A stretch of DNA of 64,000 nt, from assembly GCA_943736015.1 (NCBI GenBank), contig OX031072.1:17201501-17265500 (forward strand), read 5' to 3'. Below, piece after piece: positions 49,868 to 60,067 of the stretch. This DNA comes from Tridacna crocea (taxonomy: Eukaryota; Mollusca; Bivalvia; Cardiida; Cardiidae). Made by a program: the position numbers and the translations under genes. Each line of letters starts with the position of its first letter. Within the stretch, counting starts at the first letter, position 1. The notes under the pieces were generated by a model. The model saw nothing but the letters and a program-made list of their open reading frames with translations, did not search any database and was not told the DNA's origin.

Positions 49868-52153
49868 GAGTAAAGGAGTTGATAGATAACATGGTTTTTG
49901 CCCAATAGCTGATAAACCTGATGATAAATGTAATATCCTACTGTGTTGTTTGCTAGGTGACACAATGTTTGCAAAATATTTCAATGTCGTGATATCTTCA
50001 CGACTTGTATAGACTAAGCTTGACGTATAGTTCACAGTAAACAATTTGCCATGTACCGAAATTGCACCACATTTTTTTTTTTTATATTTTGAATCCTGTT
50101 GACAGTATACTTCAAAGCTGCATAATCCTAGATTTTAACGAAAATGCCAATAAGAAAATTTATGCATTATAAATTATTGCATTTGAATATTATTATACTA
50201 GATCAAACAGCCGGAAATATGTCGTAAGTCACGCGATTTTTTACTGTCATTTACAGCTTTTCCGTAATATTGAAAAGCATTGTTCTTTTTTGAGGGGCTG
50301 CACCATTGGATTTTGACGAGAGTCCCAACAAAAAAGCAGTTAGAAGCAGCCACGAGTGAAAATATTTCTTGTGATGTTCACTCGATGATTTAAATTGCAA
50401 CCTTCCATTAAACATATATATACATCCTCTCCATACCTTTAAACTGCAAGCTGAGGTATACCATTGATATATAATCAGCATTTTAACTCGCGCCAAGTGC
50501 TGGCAGATCATTCCTGCAACATTCGCTAAGAGAATTATGCATGATCATTGATGTGAGGCAAAACAATGCCTGTCAGTTGTAAATTTTTTATAAATGGTTC
50601 GACTGGTTATTTTAAACAACAAAGATGTATAATAAAAAATAAATAATGCCGTTTTAAAAGATGTGTCATTTAAGCATGTTCTGCTCATCGAGGGTGTTGA
50701 ATGTTCTAAGAATGTTCTAAAACATGGAATTTTACTTACAAAAAATACTAAGGAGAGGCATGTCAGTGTAAATGATGGATCTTCTCTTTTATCATGGGAA
50801 ATGAATCGTTAATACTTTTGGAAGATAATTTGACTTGGCATGTTAAACACTTATTGATTACCATATCTCACCCCAACCTTTTGTTGACCTTAACCATGTG
50901 TGTCCGTTCGTATGTTGTAATCGGTAGCCAGTGTTGCTAGTATGCAGTTTTTGCTTTGAATTAGCTCCTGTCCTAGGTGACTGTAAATCCCTATGTCTGG
51001 CAGTCAGTCCATAAGCTTTCTGTCCTTTTCTCATTATTTTCTTTCACAAATGTAATAACCTTATATACACTTTTCATTCTCTTCTTTGCCAATCTTCTCC
51101 CGATTTCTTAACAATGTATAAAGTTTTTTTTTTTATAGTTTTCATGTTGAACGATGTATCACGAGTTTTCTTTATGACAAGTGTAGTCGATTGTGGGTTC
51201 TTTAGATTCTTGATCAGCCGAGGTAAATTTGAACAAGGGCTATTGCGGTCGGATTAAGTTGAAAATGGCGTGAAAAAATTTTTTTTTTTTTGTAGTTTGA
51301 ATTGTCCATAAGTATACTTCTTTTTCTCATTTCAGTGAAAAGACAAAAGTATTGTAATTTTGAAATTGCAATATTTACTTTTATTACCATTGATTGGATA
51401 GTATCAATTAACCTATCAGGTTAGTTAAAGACTAAACCACAAGATATAATTCAGAGACAGTCGGGATATATGCCGATTGCTGCCGAGGGTAAAAATAGAA
51501 TATTAATTTATGTAAATATTTTTTACCTTGGTCAGGTTAAATGATGCAGATAATTGATATTTCGATTCTTTCATTTGTTATCAGCACCAAAATTAGGACA
51601 AACGCTAGCATATTCCGCTACGTCAAAAAAAAAAAGAATAACTAGATGGATTAGTATTGACTCCGAATAGTAAAACATCAGTTTCCACCAAGGAGAAGGG
51701 ATAAATGCGTTTTCCGAGTAAATTTTCTCGCCACAGTTCAACACCCTGGAGGCCTCACTGTTGATGTATTCCCATTTATCATAGTTCCAGTTATGAGAAA
51801 ATATCGACAGGAAACGTTCACGTATAGAATGTTAAAGTACCCAATTTCTGGTCCCTTGGTAGGGCACCGTCTGTGTGTAACAGAGTTGATCCGTTTCTGT
51901 ACACATATACATTTTTTTTACGCTCCCTGACAGCTTTAGAAAACATTATAATAAAAGGATACATCGACTGATTGATTGATCACTCAGTGTATTTTCAACA
52001 ATTTTCCCTTCATATCTCATATTTGGCTCACATACTCATTTGCTCCCTGGGTATTGCTGCACTAGGTCTAGACTCTAAAATGCCCTGTCCAATGGTACTC
52101 CAGGTAAAACCCGTTGCCCCAAATATGTATCGTACAAAGAACTTCTGAATTGT
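49868..52153. other. Repeat-poor 2.3 kb, no gene supported
   Basis: The quietest stretch of the window. A segment near 50345-50390 (CACGAGTGAAAATATTTC, GTGATGTTCACTCGATGA) is related to the foldback at 4190-4310. T-runs lie near 50071, 51124 and 51277. I found no exon with both a good frame and splice signals. Confidence 0.4.
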
Positions 52154-52382
52154 TTAACCCTTTATCAAAAAATCCCTGAATTTCACGAACCTGAGATAGA
52201 AGCCCTTTCAAAACATTGTGCGAAAAGGAGAAAATGCTGGTAACCAGCATTTTCTCCTTTTCCCACAATGTTTTCTGTCCTGCTAGAAACAAAATTCAAT
52301 TCATGAGATATTTTTATTTTGTTGTCTGCCAGTGCTTTGAATTTAGACCAGTCTAAAATTTTGTCGTTTGGTAAAGGATTAA
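52154..52382 (+). mobile_element. T229 MITE, full length
   Basis: 229 bp from TTAACCCTTTATCAAAAAAT to GTTTGGTAAAGGATTAA. The palindrome has one mismatch (TGCGAAAAGG). Confidence 0.88.
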
Positions 52383-52385
52383 ACC

Positions 52386-52625
52386 AGCCACACTCTGGCA
52401 AAAGGGGGCTAAATGCATCTCCGTCATGTACATAATCAAGGATCCATAAGGTCCATTCTGTATACTAGCCTACTGAATGTAGAGGTACACTGGTCCCTCG
52501 AAAAGCATAAAAGTTATTGAAAGCAAAAAGTATCTACCCAAGTCAGCTTGCTCAGAGTACGCCGGCTGATCTTAGTAAATACTTTTTGTTGATGCATGAA
52601 GTTTCTTTTTTTCAATTTTCGAGTT
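52386..52625 (+). mobile_element. H258 element, diverged
   Basis: CCACACTCTGGCAAAAGGGG, GCATCTCCGTCATGTACATA, a weakened core (AAGCAAAAAGTATCTACCCA and GATCTTAGTAAATACTTTTT). It starts a few bases after the preceding T229 copy. Confidence 0.66.
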
Positions 52626-52844
52626 TTATGTGTTTCTTTTGTGGGCCTCTATATAAACAAGTTTAACTTAACTACAAATCTGTGTCAAAAGAAATTCCCT
52701 CTCTGATTAAGCAGCTTCATCGTTATTGTCTGTAGAAATCTATCTTTATCGTCAACAAATGTCGTATACCATATTCAACATGGTAGTTTATTTGCGGTTA
52801 CCTGTCTCATATATGTTCAGTTTGGAAATGGAATATCATCAGGA

Positions 52845-53045
52845 ATGGTTGATTTCCCGGTGTTTTAGACCGCTTTCAGTATTATTTTCGTCTTATCACA
52901 ATGACAATCTACTTATTTACATGATTTTTGGGTTTCAGGCTGGGGTTCTGGCGTGTCTTGCCAAGAGACGCAGCCGCAAAAGTGAGAGAGACTCGAGTCA
53001 GGATCGAAACCTGGATCTCTAGGGTACAAACCTTTCAGCTTCAAC
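52845..53045 (-). mobile_element. SINE with B-box and shared internal domain
   Basis: GGTGTTTTAGACCGCTTTCA (domain) at the left. On the reverse strand the B-box-like GGTTTCGATCCTGACTCG (52995-53013) lies to the right. The A-box is not clear. It differs in body from the 38-kb family. Confidence 0.55.
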
Positions 53046-53104
53046 GTTGATCCAATGTAGGATCCAAATCCACTCACAATTTGGTATAGTTTGAATTTCA
53101 GTTT

Positions 53105-53236
53105 CATGCCCTTTTTCTATGATATTGGAAAAGGAAAATATGCTGGATACCAATATTTTTTTTTCCATATTTTCTTTCACCAGACTTCTTCCTAAAGATC
53201 TCTATAAGATAGGACTGTATGGTAAAGGGTTAAACA
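53105..53236 (-). mobile_element. T229 MITE, decayed
   Basis: GATATTGGAAAAGGAAAATA, TGCTGGATACCAATATTTTT, CAGACTTCTTCCTAAAG and GTATGGTAAAGGGTTAA. Confidence 0.62.
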
Positions 53237-53406
53237 CTGTGACTTTCCTCTTTCTGTTGCAATATATATCTACAGCCGCCCTTCTGAAGACGAAGAAAAT
53301 TTCATCTGCAGGTGCAATGTCTTATAACAAAGAGGAAAGTTTAGCGTTACGAAACATTACGTTCTCTGTCTGTTATCCTGTTTGTTATAGTCAGAAGGTA
53401 TCAATC

Positions 53407-53620
53407 TTAACCCTCTTCTCGCTCAATAACTAATATGAAACTTTTAAGTCGATATTAAAGACCCAAATGTTGCTATTTCAAAGGTATTTTTGAAGAAAAG
53501 AATATCCCCTTATCGGACAGTGTAGATCCAAGATCAGACTGCACGTTCTGTGCAGTCTGATCTTTGATCTACACTGTCCGCAAAAGGTCAGCGAGTCGCG
53601 CTTAGCAGGCTAAGGGTTAA
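53407..53620 (+). mobile_element. T210 element, best complete copy
   Basis: 214 bp from TTAACCCTCTTCTCGCTCAA to AGCAGGCTAAGGGTTAA. The core 53516-53582 starts CGGACAGTGTAGATCCAAGA and ends GATCTACACTGTCCG, with tip GCACGTTCTGTGC, close to perfect. Confidence 0.85.
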
Positions 53621-53730
53621 TTATTATCCTGCCGTTCGCAAAGATGGATGAAATTTGTAGAGAGTGTAAAAGAAGATCATCCTACAGATATGTGCAGCCT
53701 GATCTTGCTTTACACTCTCCGCTTTTGTAT
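53617..53730 (+). mobile_element. T210-like variant, sharing a TTAA
   Basis: TTAATTATTATCCTGCCG, then AGAGTGTAAAAGAAGATCAT and GCAGCCTGATCTTGCTTTAC, ACTCTCCGC. This is the variant core also seen at 40527. It begins at the right TTAA of the previous copy. Confidence 0.65.
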
Positions 53731-53781
53731 CACTAGACCAGCCATTGCAATGCCCATATATTAATAGCAAAATTTATTTGA

Positions 53782-54253
53782 ACCACGCTCCGGCAAAAGG
53801 GGGCTTAATACATCTCCGTGATGCATGATACCAACCAAGTTATTGCAGTAGTATATATCCCTTTGAAATCCGTTTCGGATCACAATCTACTGAATCATGA
53901 GTCACGCTGGTCCTTTGACATACAGAAAATTGACCAATAGGGAAAAGTTTCGGTCAGGTCAGGCTACGCTGATCTGGATCAATACTTTTTGTAAATGTAT
54001 TAAAACCCATTACCACACATTCCCTACTTTTGACGCCCCTAAGAAAGAAGCCATTTGAAAACACTATGGAAAAAGGAGAAAATGCTGGTAACCAGCATTT
54101 TCTCCTTTTCCCACAGTGTTTTCCACCCATCCCATAACAAATTTCTATCTTTTAGTCACCTTTACTTTGTCGTCTGCAAATGCTTTCAATTTGGACCAAT
54201 CTAAAATTTTCTCGTGTGGTAAAGAGTTAAGTTTCCATTTCACAGAGCATGGT
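53782..54253 (+). mobile_element. H258 element split by a T229 insertion
   Basis: ACCACGCTCCGGCAAAAGGG at the left and TTTCACAGAGCATGGT at the right are the normal ends. The H258 parts are 53782-53999 and 54231-54253, together about the normal length. The core (AAAAGTTTCGGTCAGGTCAG) is shortened. Confidence 0.8.
54000..54230 (+). mobile_element. T229 MITE nested in H258 at a TTAA site
   Basis: TTAAAACCCATTACCACACA to GTGTGGTAAAGAGTTAA. Without the insert the H258 host would read GTATTAAGTTTCCATTTCAC, matching GCTTTAAGCTCAAATTTCAC in the intact copy at 34790. TTAA is therefore the duplicated target. Confidence 0.9.
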
Positions 54254-54518
54254 CCATATTTGTAATCGTCAACAATTTATATCCAGCAGGATAGGAATGA
54301 ACGTGGTAACAGAATGTCATAAATATTCTACCTGATTATTTGTTATGCCATACATTTCTTCATACTTACATTATTTCAAATTTATATTTTCTAGGAAACT
54401 TTTCTTCGAACCATTTGGTAGTTTAATAGTTATACTTGGCTTGTTTTTCTTTTATTGAAAGATGGGACAGAAAATAAAACAGATGATGATTCTTTGTTCT
54501 GAGTAAATTATCAATGGT
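54254..54518. other. Unassigned stretch
   Basis: Nothing recognised. Confidence 0.3.
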
Positions 54519-54747
54519 TTAAATCTTTACCACACGAGAAAATTTTCGACTGGACCAAATTGAAAGCATTTGCAGACGACAATATAAAGGTGACTAAGAA
54601 AATAGAAATTTGTTCTGGAAAGGGTAGAAAACACTGTGGGAAAAGGAGAAAATGCTGGTTACCAGCATTTTCTCCTTTTCCCACAATGTTTTCAACAGGC
54701 TTCTACCTCAGGGTCGTAAAAACAGGGATTGTTTGGTAAAGGATTAA
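54519..54747 (-). mobile_element. T229 MITE, full length
   Basis: 229 bp from TTAAATCTTTACCACACGAG to GTTTGGTAAAGGATTAA. The hairpin has one mismatch (CACTG against CAATG). Confidence 0.88.
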
Positions 54748-54968
54748 CTCCTTTGCAAGATGGCAAGTTTCATCGCATACGTATTGAAAGCATTTTTTTC
54801 AGACGTAAAATTTGCGGTTTGAATGATGATAGTTGTCTGTAAAAGAGTATGAACTAGTTGTGCAAAAGAAGAAAACACTGTTAACCTGCAATGCTTCTCT
54901 TCCCTGATGATTTGCTAAACCTTTATTATCTGAGTTGTTAAACAAGAAAGTGTTTGGTAAAGCGTGAA
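54744..54968 (-). mobile_element. T229 MITE, decayed, sharing a TTAA
   Basis: Begins in the terminal TTAA of the previous copy: TTAACTCCTTTGCAAGATGG, GAAAACACTGTTAACC, GTGTTTGGTAAAGCGTGAA. The hairpin is lost. Confidence 0.55.
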
Positions 54969-55079
54969 CTGAAAACGAATATTTACCCCACCTTTCCAAA
55001 AGAAAAAAAAGATTCTTTGAACTAACGAGGAAAGGTTTTCTATCTTTATTTGTTTTGTTTTGAAAGATGCAGTCCATGA

Positions 55080-55283
55080 TAGAATACTTTCAAGAGAAAG
55101 AAGTCTTAAGAAAACATTGTTGGAAAAGGAGAAAATGCTGGTAACCAGCATTTTCTCCTTTTCCCACAAGGTTTTCTACCTTTCACAAAACAAATTTCAA
55201 ATTTTGGGTCACTTTTATTTTGTCGTCTGCAAATGCTTTCGATTTGGACAAACCTAAAATTTTGTCGTTTGGTAATGAGTTAA
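55080..55283 (+). mobile_element. T229 MITE, left end lost
   Basis: AAGAGAAAGAAGTCTTAAG, a good hairpin, TTTTGTCGTCTGCAAATGC and GTTTGGTAATGAGTTAA. Confidence 0.82.
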
Positions 55284-55970
55284 CCAAATGATTATCTTAC
55301 CGCAGTGTAAAAATACAAAATTATGTGTCACACATTCTCGTTTCGTTATATGGAAAATTAATACAAAATAATGATTCGCCGAAAAAAACCTTTATTACAA
55401 AAAAACAACAACAACAAATAATAACTAATCATAATCATATTTCGGGAAAACGATAAAAGAACGTGTTTTAACGAACAACTAATTTTATACATCAAAATTC
55501 GTTTTATCAAATTCTATTTTAAGAAACCGCAGTAGGTATGGTCGAAATTGTTTTTAGTTTTTCCATTTCGAATTGGCTGCAGGTGAACAGAGATACTCCG
55601 CAAGACTGAGAAGCTTCGTTAAGACAAATTATCATTGCGTTAAAATAACTCGTAGTATTATTTCGTTCCATTAAATTATTCGATTATCGTGATAATGAAA
55701 TAAGAAATATGTGACAAGTGACGCCTACTGCGCATCGTACAGAAGGATGTTCTCTGCTGTTTTATTTCGATAGGTCCTGGCAGCCTTTAAAATTCCCCTG
55801 TTTTCGCGCCAACTGGGAAAACAGAATTCCGTCTGCTAGAAATTAAGCGTTTGTAAACCTTCCAAAATAATATACTTTTGTTGCATGTTGGATTTGCATG
55901 CTTATCTCCAAACATTTTTGTAACCATCATGATTATCCTAAAACCAAGATTAAACTGCTCATTCGAACAT
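55284..55970. other. Unassigned, with a possible promoter-like patch
   Basis: CTGCGCATCG near 55727 and TTTTCGCGCCAACTGGG near 55801 resemble NRF1- and E2F-type sites, and CTGTTTTCGCGCCAACTGG lies inside a small inverted repeat (CCCTGTTTTC / GAAAACAG). No start codon and donor pair follows convincingly. Confidence 0.25.
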
Positions 55971-55974
55971 TTTA

Positions 55975-56035
55975 GTTCAGGATCAGACTGTACTGAACGC
56001 GCAGTCTGATCTTGGACCTGATATGCTTCTAAAGT
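55975..56035. repeat. T210 core fragment
   Basis: TTCAGGATCAGACTGTACTG, AACGCGCAGTCTGATCTTGG and ACCTGA. Confidence 0.6.
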
Positions 56036-56149
56036 CCTGACTGAGAATGTACATTTCCATTTATTTTACACTACAATGGTTAAGTTGAAACTTTCCCACA
56101 GAATACATCAACCACATTGACAAGCGATTTTAATCATTAAGTTATTTTT

Positions 56150-56225
56150 GTGGATAGTGTAGATCAAGATCAGACTGCAAAGAACGTGTAGACTGATCTT
56201 GAATATACTCTGCCCACTACTATGA
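56150..56225. repeat. T210 core fragment
   Basis: GTGTAGATCAAGATCAGACT, GCAAAGAACGTGTAGACTGA and TCTTGAATATACTCTGCCCA. Confidence 0.6.
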
Positions 56226-56303
56226 TACCGGTATATACTCTTTCTCAAACAACCTCGATATCAACATTTTGGCTATTTTGACTCGCAGAAAAGATCTATT
56301 TCA

Positions 56304-56532
56304 TTAACCCTTTCCCAAACAAGCCCTTGTTTTTTACGTGTCTGCAGTACAAATCTTTCAAAAACACTGTGGGAAAAGGAGAAATTGCTCATAACGAGCA
56401 ATTTCTCCTTTTCCCACAGTGTTTTCTACCCATTTGGAGAACTTTCTGCTTTTTTTATCAAATTTAAAATTGTCGTCTGCAAACTCTTTGAGTTTGGGAG
56501 AGTCTAAAATTTGTCGTTTGGGAAAGGGTTAA
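56304..56532 (+). mobile_element. T229 MITE, subtype B, full length
   Basis: 229 bp with perfect 17-bp ends TTAACCCTTTCCCAAAC / GTTTGGGAAAGGGTTAA. The core shows the subtype-B paired changes with one mismatch at the tip. Confidence 0.91.
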
Positions 56533-56634
56533 TATAGCATTCTAAGCATCTATCTTGGGGTAAGAAATAATGCACTGCGACGGCATGTTTACAAACAATC
56601 TCTTAGTAGAGATAACTTTTACTATTGAATATAA

Positions 56635-56700
56635 AACGTCAGACTGTGTGATCTGTGCAGTTTTATCTCGAGTTATAATGTCCGCAAAGGACAATCCGAC
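56635..56700. repeat. T210 core fragment
   Basis: GTCAGACTGTGTGATCTGTG, CAGTTTTATCTCGAGTTATA and ATGTCCGCAAAGG. Confidence 0.45.
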
Positions 56701-57130
56701 TTATGGTTTACTTTTGTCTTCACAATGACTCCAGTTGTACTTATAGCTCAAAGGTTGAAAAAGTCAGGACAAACTAGTCGGTATATGAGACAGTAGATCC
56801 AGAAGATTAAAGGAAAAAAATGGACAAATGCAGCTTAGATAGTGACAAGGTGGTGGGAAGTGTTGAGAATTAAAACCGCAAATGAAAACATTTTGTTAAA
56901 ATACGAGAATTTGAAAGCCATATTGATTTTATCCTTTTTCCTAATTTTCTTTTAAGTATGCTTCAAAAGTTCATTAGTCAGATTGGAGTACTTTAGACAC
57001 CGGTAATACTAGCGTCAAGACATTCGAGGCTTTCCAGCGAGCAATCTTACTTAGGGAATGAATTCTCCCGCCTGCTTCCAGCTGCTACTATACCGGAAGG
57101 CCCTGCAGATGCAGATCTAGACCTAGAAAA
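56701..57130. other. Unassigned stretch
   Basis: Nothing recognised. Confidence 0.3.
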
Positions 57131-57137
57131 AAAATCA

Positions 57138-57885
57138 AAGTGTTGTGAACGCTGAAGTGGTATTTATCAAGGAAAGCCGTTGTGAGGAATTAATAATTTG
57201 AAAGAAAGAGAGAAATATTATTCAAGTATTGACTTGAAAGTCAACCAACTGAGCAAATGAATATCTCTTTCAGTGGAAGGGAGATTACTCATGAAAAAGC
57301 ATAATTTGTGTATTGGTGGTCTCCCTTTGATCATTAGGAGGAGTCAGGAGTAACGTCCCTTGACAGTACAATGCACGATGGATAGAGAGGGAAACCATGT
57401 GAATGTATCGAATAAAGTTAAGTTAGTACCTGAAAAGATTGACTTTGAAATATCTTTGGCCATTAACCTTTAAATCGCAACATTACAATATTCTATCTCT
57501 AAATATTCATGCTCAATAAAATGGAGCAGCGCGCAATCATGGAATGAATAAGCCATGGGACTAACTGGTTTCGGAACGAAAAAGCCCTGGACCAAGCGAT
57601 CGGTAGACAAATTTTGTATCATTATACCAATAGAAGGCTACGGGCGAGTGAAGCTATTTTCAATCAAAACTTAGTATTTCCACGATCGATGGTCTCACCC
57701 AACGTATTTTAACATGTCAATTCCAATTATATGTACATAGCTGAGTGCTACTGGAAAACTCATTTGCCTGGAAGAAAATGAGTTAAATTAGCTTAAATTC
57801 CTTCGACTTTGCACAAAATACGATACAAGGTCTTCACAATTCAATATTTAACTCATAGCGGTATTGTCTTCGACAGATACCACAA
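57138..57885 (-). repeat. Dispersed repeat shared with 22530-22960, interrupted
   Basis: GAACGCTGAAGTGGTATTTA near 57148, CATGGGACTAACTGGTTTCG near 57555, AAGCGATCGGTAGACAAATT, AAACTCATTTGCCTGG and GGTATTGTCTTCGACAGATA. Two extra blocks (about 57190-57540 and 57620-57705) are absent from the other copy. Confidence 0.5.
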
Positions 57886-58135
57886 AAAGAAGACGAATAC
57901 GGGATGTTAGGAAAGCTCCTCTCCTCGTATCCATCACTATGCGCTGATAAATCGACATTCTTTGGCACGCACTTTTGACACGGGTTGTAAAACTTATTTC
58001 TGTTATAGGGCTCCTGGGAGTCATGAAAATATCTAACTTGTTGTGAGTCTAAAGAGATCTCTCTGCTACTTGTGAATATATACATCTTGTAAACTTTGAC
58101 GCAGCTATTTCTTTAAAACTATTCTTGAAATAACC
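57886..58135. other. Unassigned stretch
   Basis: A reverse frame of 83 codons (57834-58085) has a CxxC pair but its end is repeat sequence; not accepted as a gene. Confidence 0.3.
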
Positions 58136-58139
58136 CTTG

Positions 58140-58266
58140 TAGGGTTTACCACACAGAAAATTTGGAATTAATCTAAATTAAAAGCATACGCAGAAGACAA
58201 ATGAAATGTGGGTCAAACGATCGCAATAATTTTTGAAAGGACTCAAAAACATCGACAATGGTCTTA
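58140..58266 (-). mobile_element. T229 MITE, decayed left part
   Basis: AGGGTTTACCACACAGAAAA, TAAATTAAAAGCATACGCAG and AAAGGACTCAAAAACATCG. It stops where the next copy starts. Confidence 0.52.
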
Positions 58267-58492
58267 ACCCATTACCACACAATCCCTACTTTTGACGCTC
58301 CTGAGAAAGAAGCCTTTAGAAAACACTGTGGGAAAAGGAGAAAATGCTGGTAACCAGCATTTTCTCCTTTTCCCACAATGTTTTCTACCCATCCCTGAAC
58401 AAATTTCAATTTTTCAGCCACCTTTATTTTGTCGTCTGCAAATGCTTTCAATTTGAACCAATCTAAAATTTTGTCGTTTGGTAATGAGTTAA
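58264..58492 (+). mobile_element. T229 MITE, full length
   Basis: 229 bp from TTAACCCATTACCACACAAT to GTTTGGTAATGAGTTAA. The hairpin has one mismatch (CACTG against CAATG). Confidence 0.9.
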
Positions 58493-58591
58493 AGATGAGA
58501 ATTGTCCATGTACATTCATGAAATCTAAACTGGCATGAATCGATGCTTTTTTCAGATGCATTTGACAACAGAGCAGGTACGACTTTAAAGC

Positions 58592-58930
58592 AGTAGACCT
58601 GTAATAGAAAACAGCCATTTTTACTGTCATATTATCCTACAAATTTTGCTCTGATTAAAAATGAGAACTATCGTGCTACTTTAACCGAGACACTTTTTCC
58701 TTTTCTTCCTTCTTAGAATTATCATAAATAAATCTAAAACCATTATATTCTCATTACAAAGAGATCCCCTTTCAGGAAACTAACACGAGTATCAACAAAT
58801 AATTTCAAGATAGACATCAATGCAATTCTGGTCGATTTAAAAATGTGCAAAAGTATTATATCAATATAAATCCTTATTTATCAACTAACAGGAAATTTTA
58901 TTCCATGTTGCACTAGAAGCGTTAGGGGTT
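58592..58930. mobile_element. G300 element, copy 3
   Basis: AGTAGACCTGTAATAGAAAA at the left, ATTTTATTCCATGTTGCACT and AGCGTTAGGGGTT at the right. The last bases of the inverted end are missing where the next element begins. Confidence 0.7.
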
Positions 58931-58935
58931 TAATC

Positions 58936-59164
58936 TTAACTCTTTACCCCATAAGGCATTTCTATGGTATCTCTAATTGACCCTAAATAACAGCAAGGAT
59001 GAAGCCGTTTTTTATGGGTATATGACACCTTTTGATAGTGTAGAAAACATTGTGGCAAAAGGTGAAATTGCTCATCACGAGCAATTTCACCTTTTGCCAC
59101 AATGTTTTCCAAAGGCTCCAACAAGCAACGCGTAGAAATGAGTATCTATGGAGTAAAGGGTTTA
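58936..59164. mobile_element. T229 MITE, subtype C
   Basis: 229 bp from TTAACTCTTTACCCCATA to TATGGAGTAAAGGGTTTA, an 18-bp inverted end with two mismatches. Core GAAAACATTGTGGCAAAAGG, TGAAATTGCT and its mirror AGCAATTTCACCTTTTGCC. The GGCAAAAGGTG change from GGGAAAAGGAG is matched in both arms. The outer arms are unlike subtypes A and B. Confidence 0.86.
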
Positions 59165-59197
59165 TGTAATGGCGGATGTTTGAAGGTGGTGGAGATT

Positions 59198-59690
59198 TAA
59201 ACTCTTTACGAAATGTCCCTGTGTGTTAGAATTTAGGACCCCGACGAAGAAGATTTCTTCAACCATTGGGCAAGCAATTAGAAATTTTAGTGAAAAAGAT
59301 ACATCACGACAACCGAAAAAGGTTGCATTTTAACTCTATCAAACGTCAACATAACTAACATATCCAAATTAAAAAACATCTGCAAACCTTATATCAAATG
59401 TAGCTTAAATGACGAGACTGGTATCAAAATGGGTAGGAAGCATTTTAGAGAAAAAAAGGAGATAATAACTATGCACTGAATTGAAAAAAAAAATGGGCAG
59501 TTGCACAGGCTTCTAAGATATGGGGGTGACTGGAATATTTGTCTTTGAAAGAATAGAAACATTGTAGGAAGAGGGAAAAATGCTGATTATTAGCATTTTC
59601 TCCTCCCCCCCTCCCATTTTTGAAATTCTTCCAGTGTAGGGTCATTAAATGGGGGTGGGGGGCGTTTGGTAAAGAGCTGCGAAAATCTTG
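59198..59690. mobile_element. Two or three decayed T229 copies
   Basis: TTAAACTCTTTACGAAATGT (59198), TTTTAACTCTATCAAACGTC (59329), then GGTAGGAAGCATTTTAG, GAAAGAATAGAAACATTG and TTTGGTAAAGAGCTGCG. The hairpins are mostly lost. Confidence 0.48.
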
Positions 59691-59878
59691 AGTAAGCTAC
59701 AACCTGAAGGATTTAATTAAGCCCATCACTGTAAGGGTATGGGAATGGGATAAATTGCAAACGGGCTATTGTTACAAATAAATCTGTTTCTTTAAGTGAG
59801 GTTTTAATAAAAAAGAAAATTTACATAAATTTTCTTTCAGTTTTATCTTTATCACAATCGCAATTCTCAGCCATTTGC
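59691..59878. other. Unassigned stretch
   Basis: Nothing recognised. Confidence 0.3.
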
Positions 59879-60067
59879 TTAGCCCTTTAGCATGCAAACA
59901 CCGGTCTTTAATACCCAAATAAAGAAGGCCTTTCAAAACATTGTGGAAAAAAAGAGAAAATGCTGGTAATCACCAATTTCTCTTTCTTCCACAATATTTT
60001 CTTGCCCATCATAGAATCTACATTTACTCTCCCGTCTGCAAACGCTTTCAAATTGGACAAATCTTAA
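59879..60067 (+). mobile_element. T229 MITE, decayed, abutting the next copy
   Basis: CTTAGCCCTTTAGCATGCAA, AAAACATTGTGGAAAAAAAG, TGGTAATCACCAATTTCTCT, CCGTCTGCAAACGC, then TTAA shared with the following element. Confidence 0.62.

Noticed and set aside
57834-58085. 83-codon reverse frame with a CxxC pair
   Set aside because: Its end is the dispersed repeat also found at 22850, where the frame is not kept as a gene.
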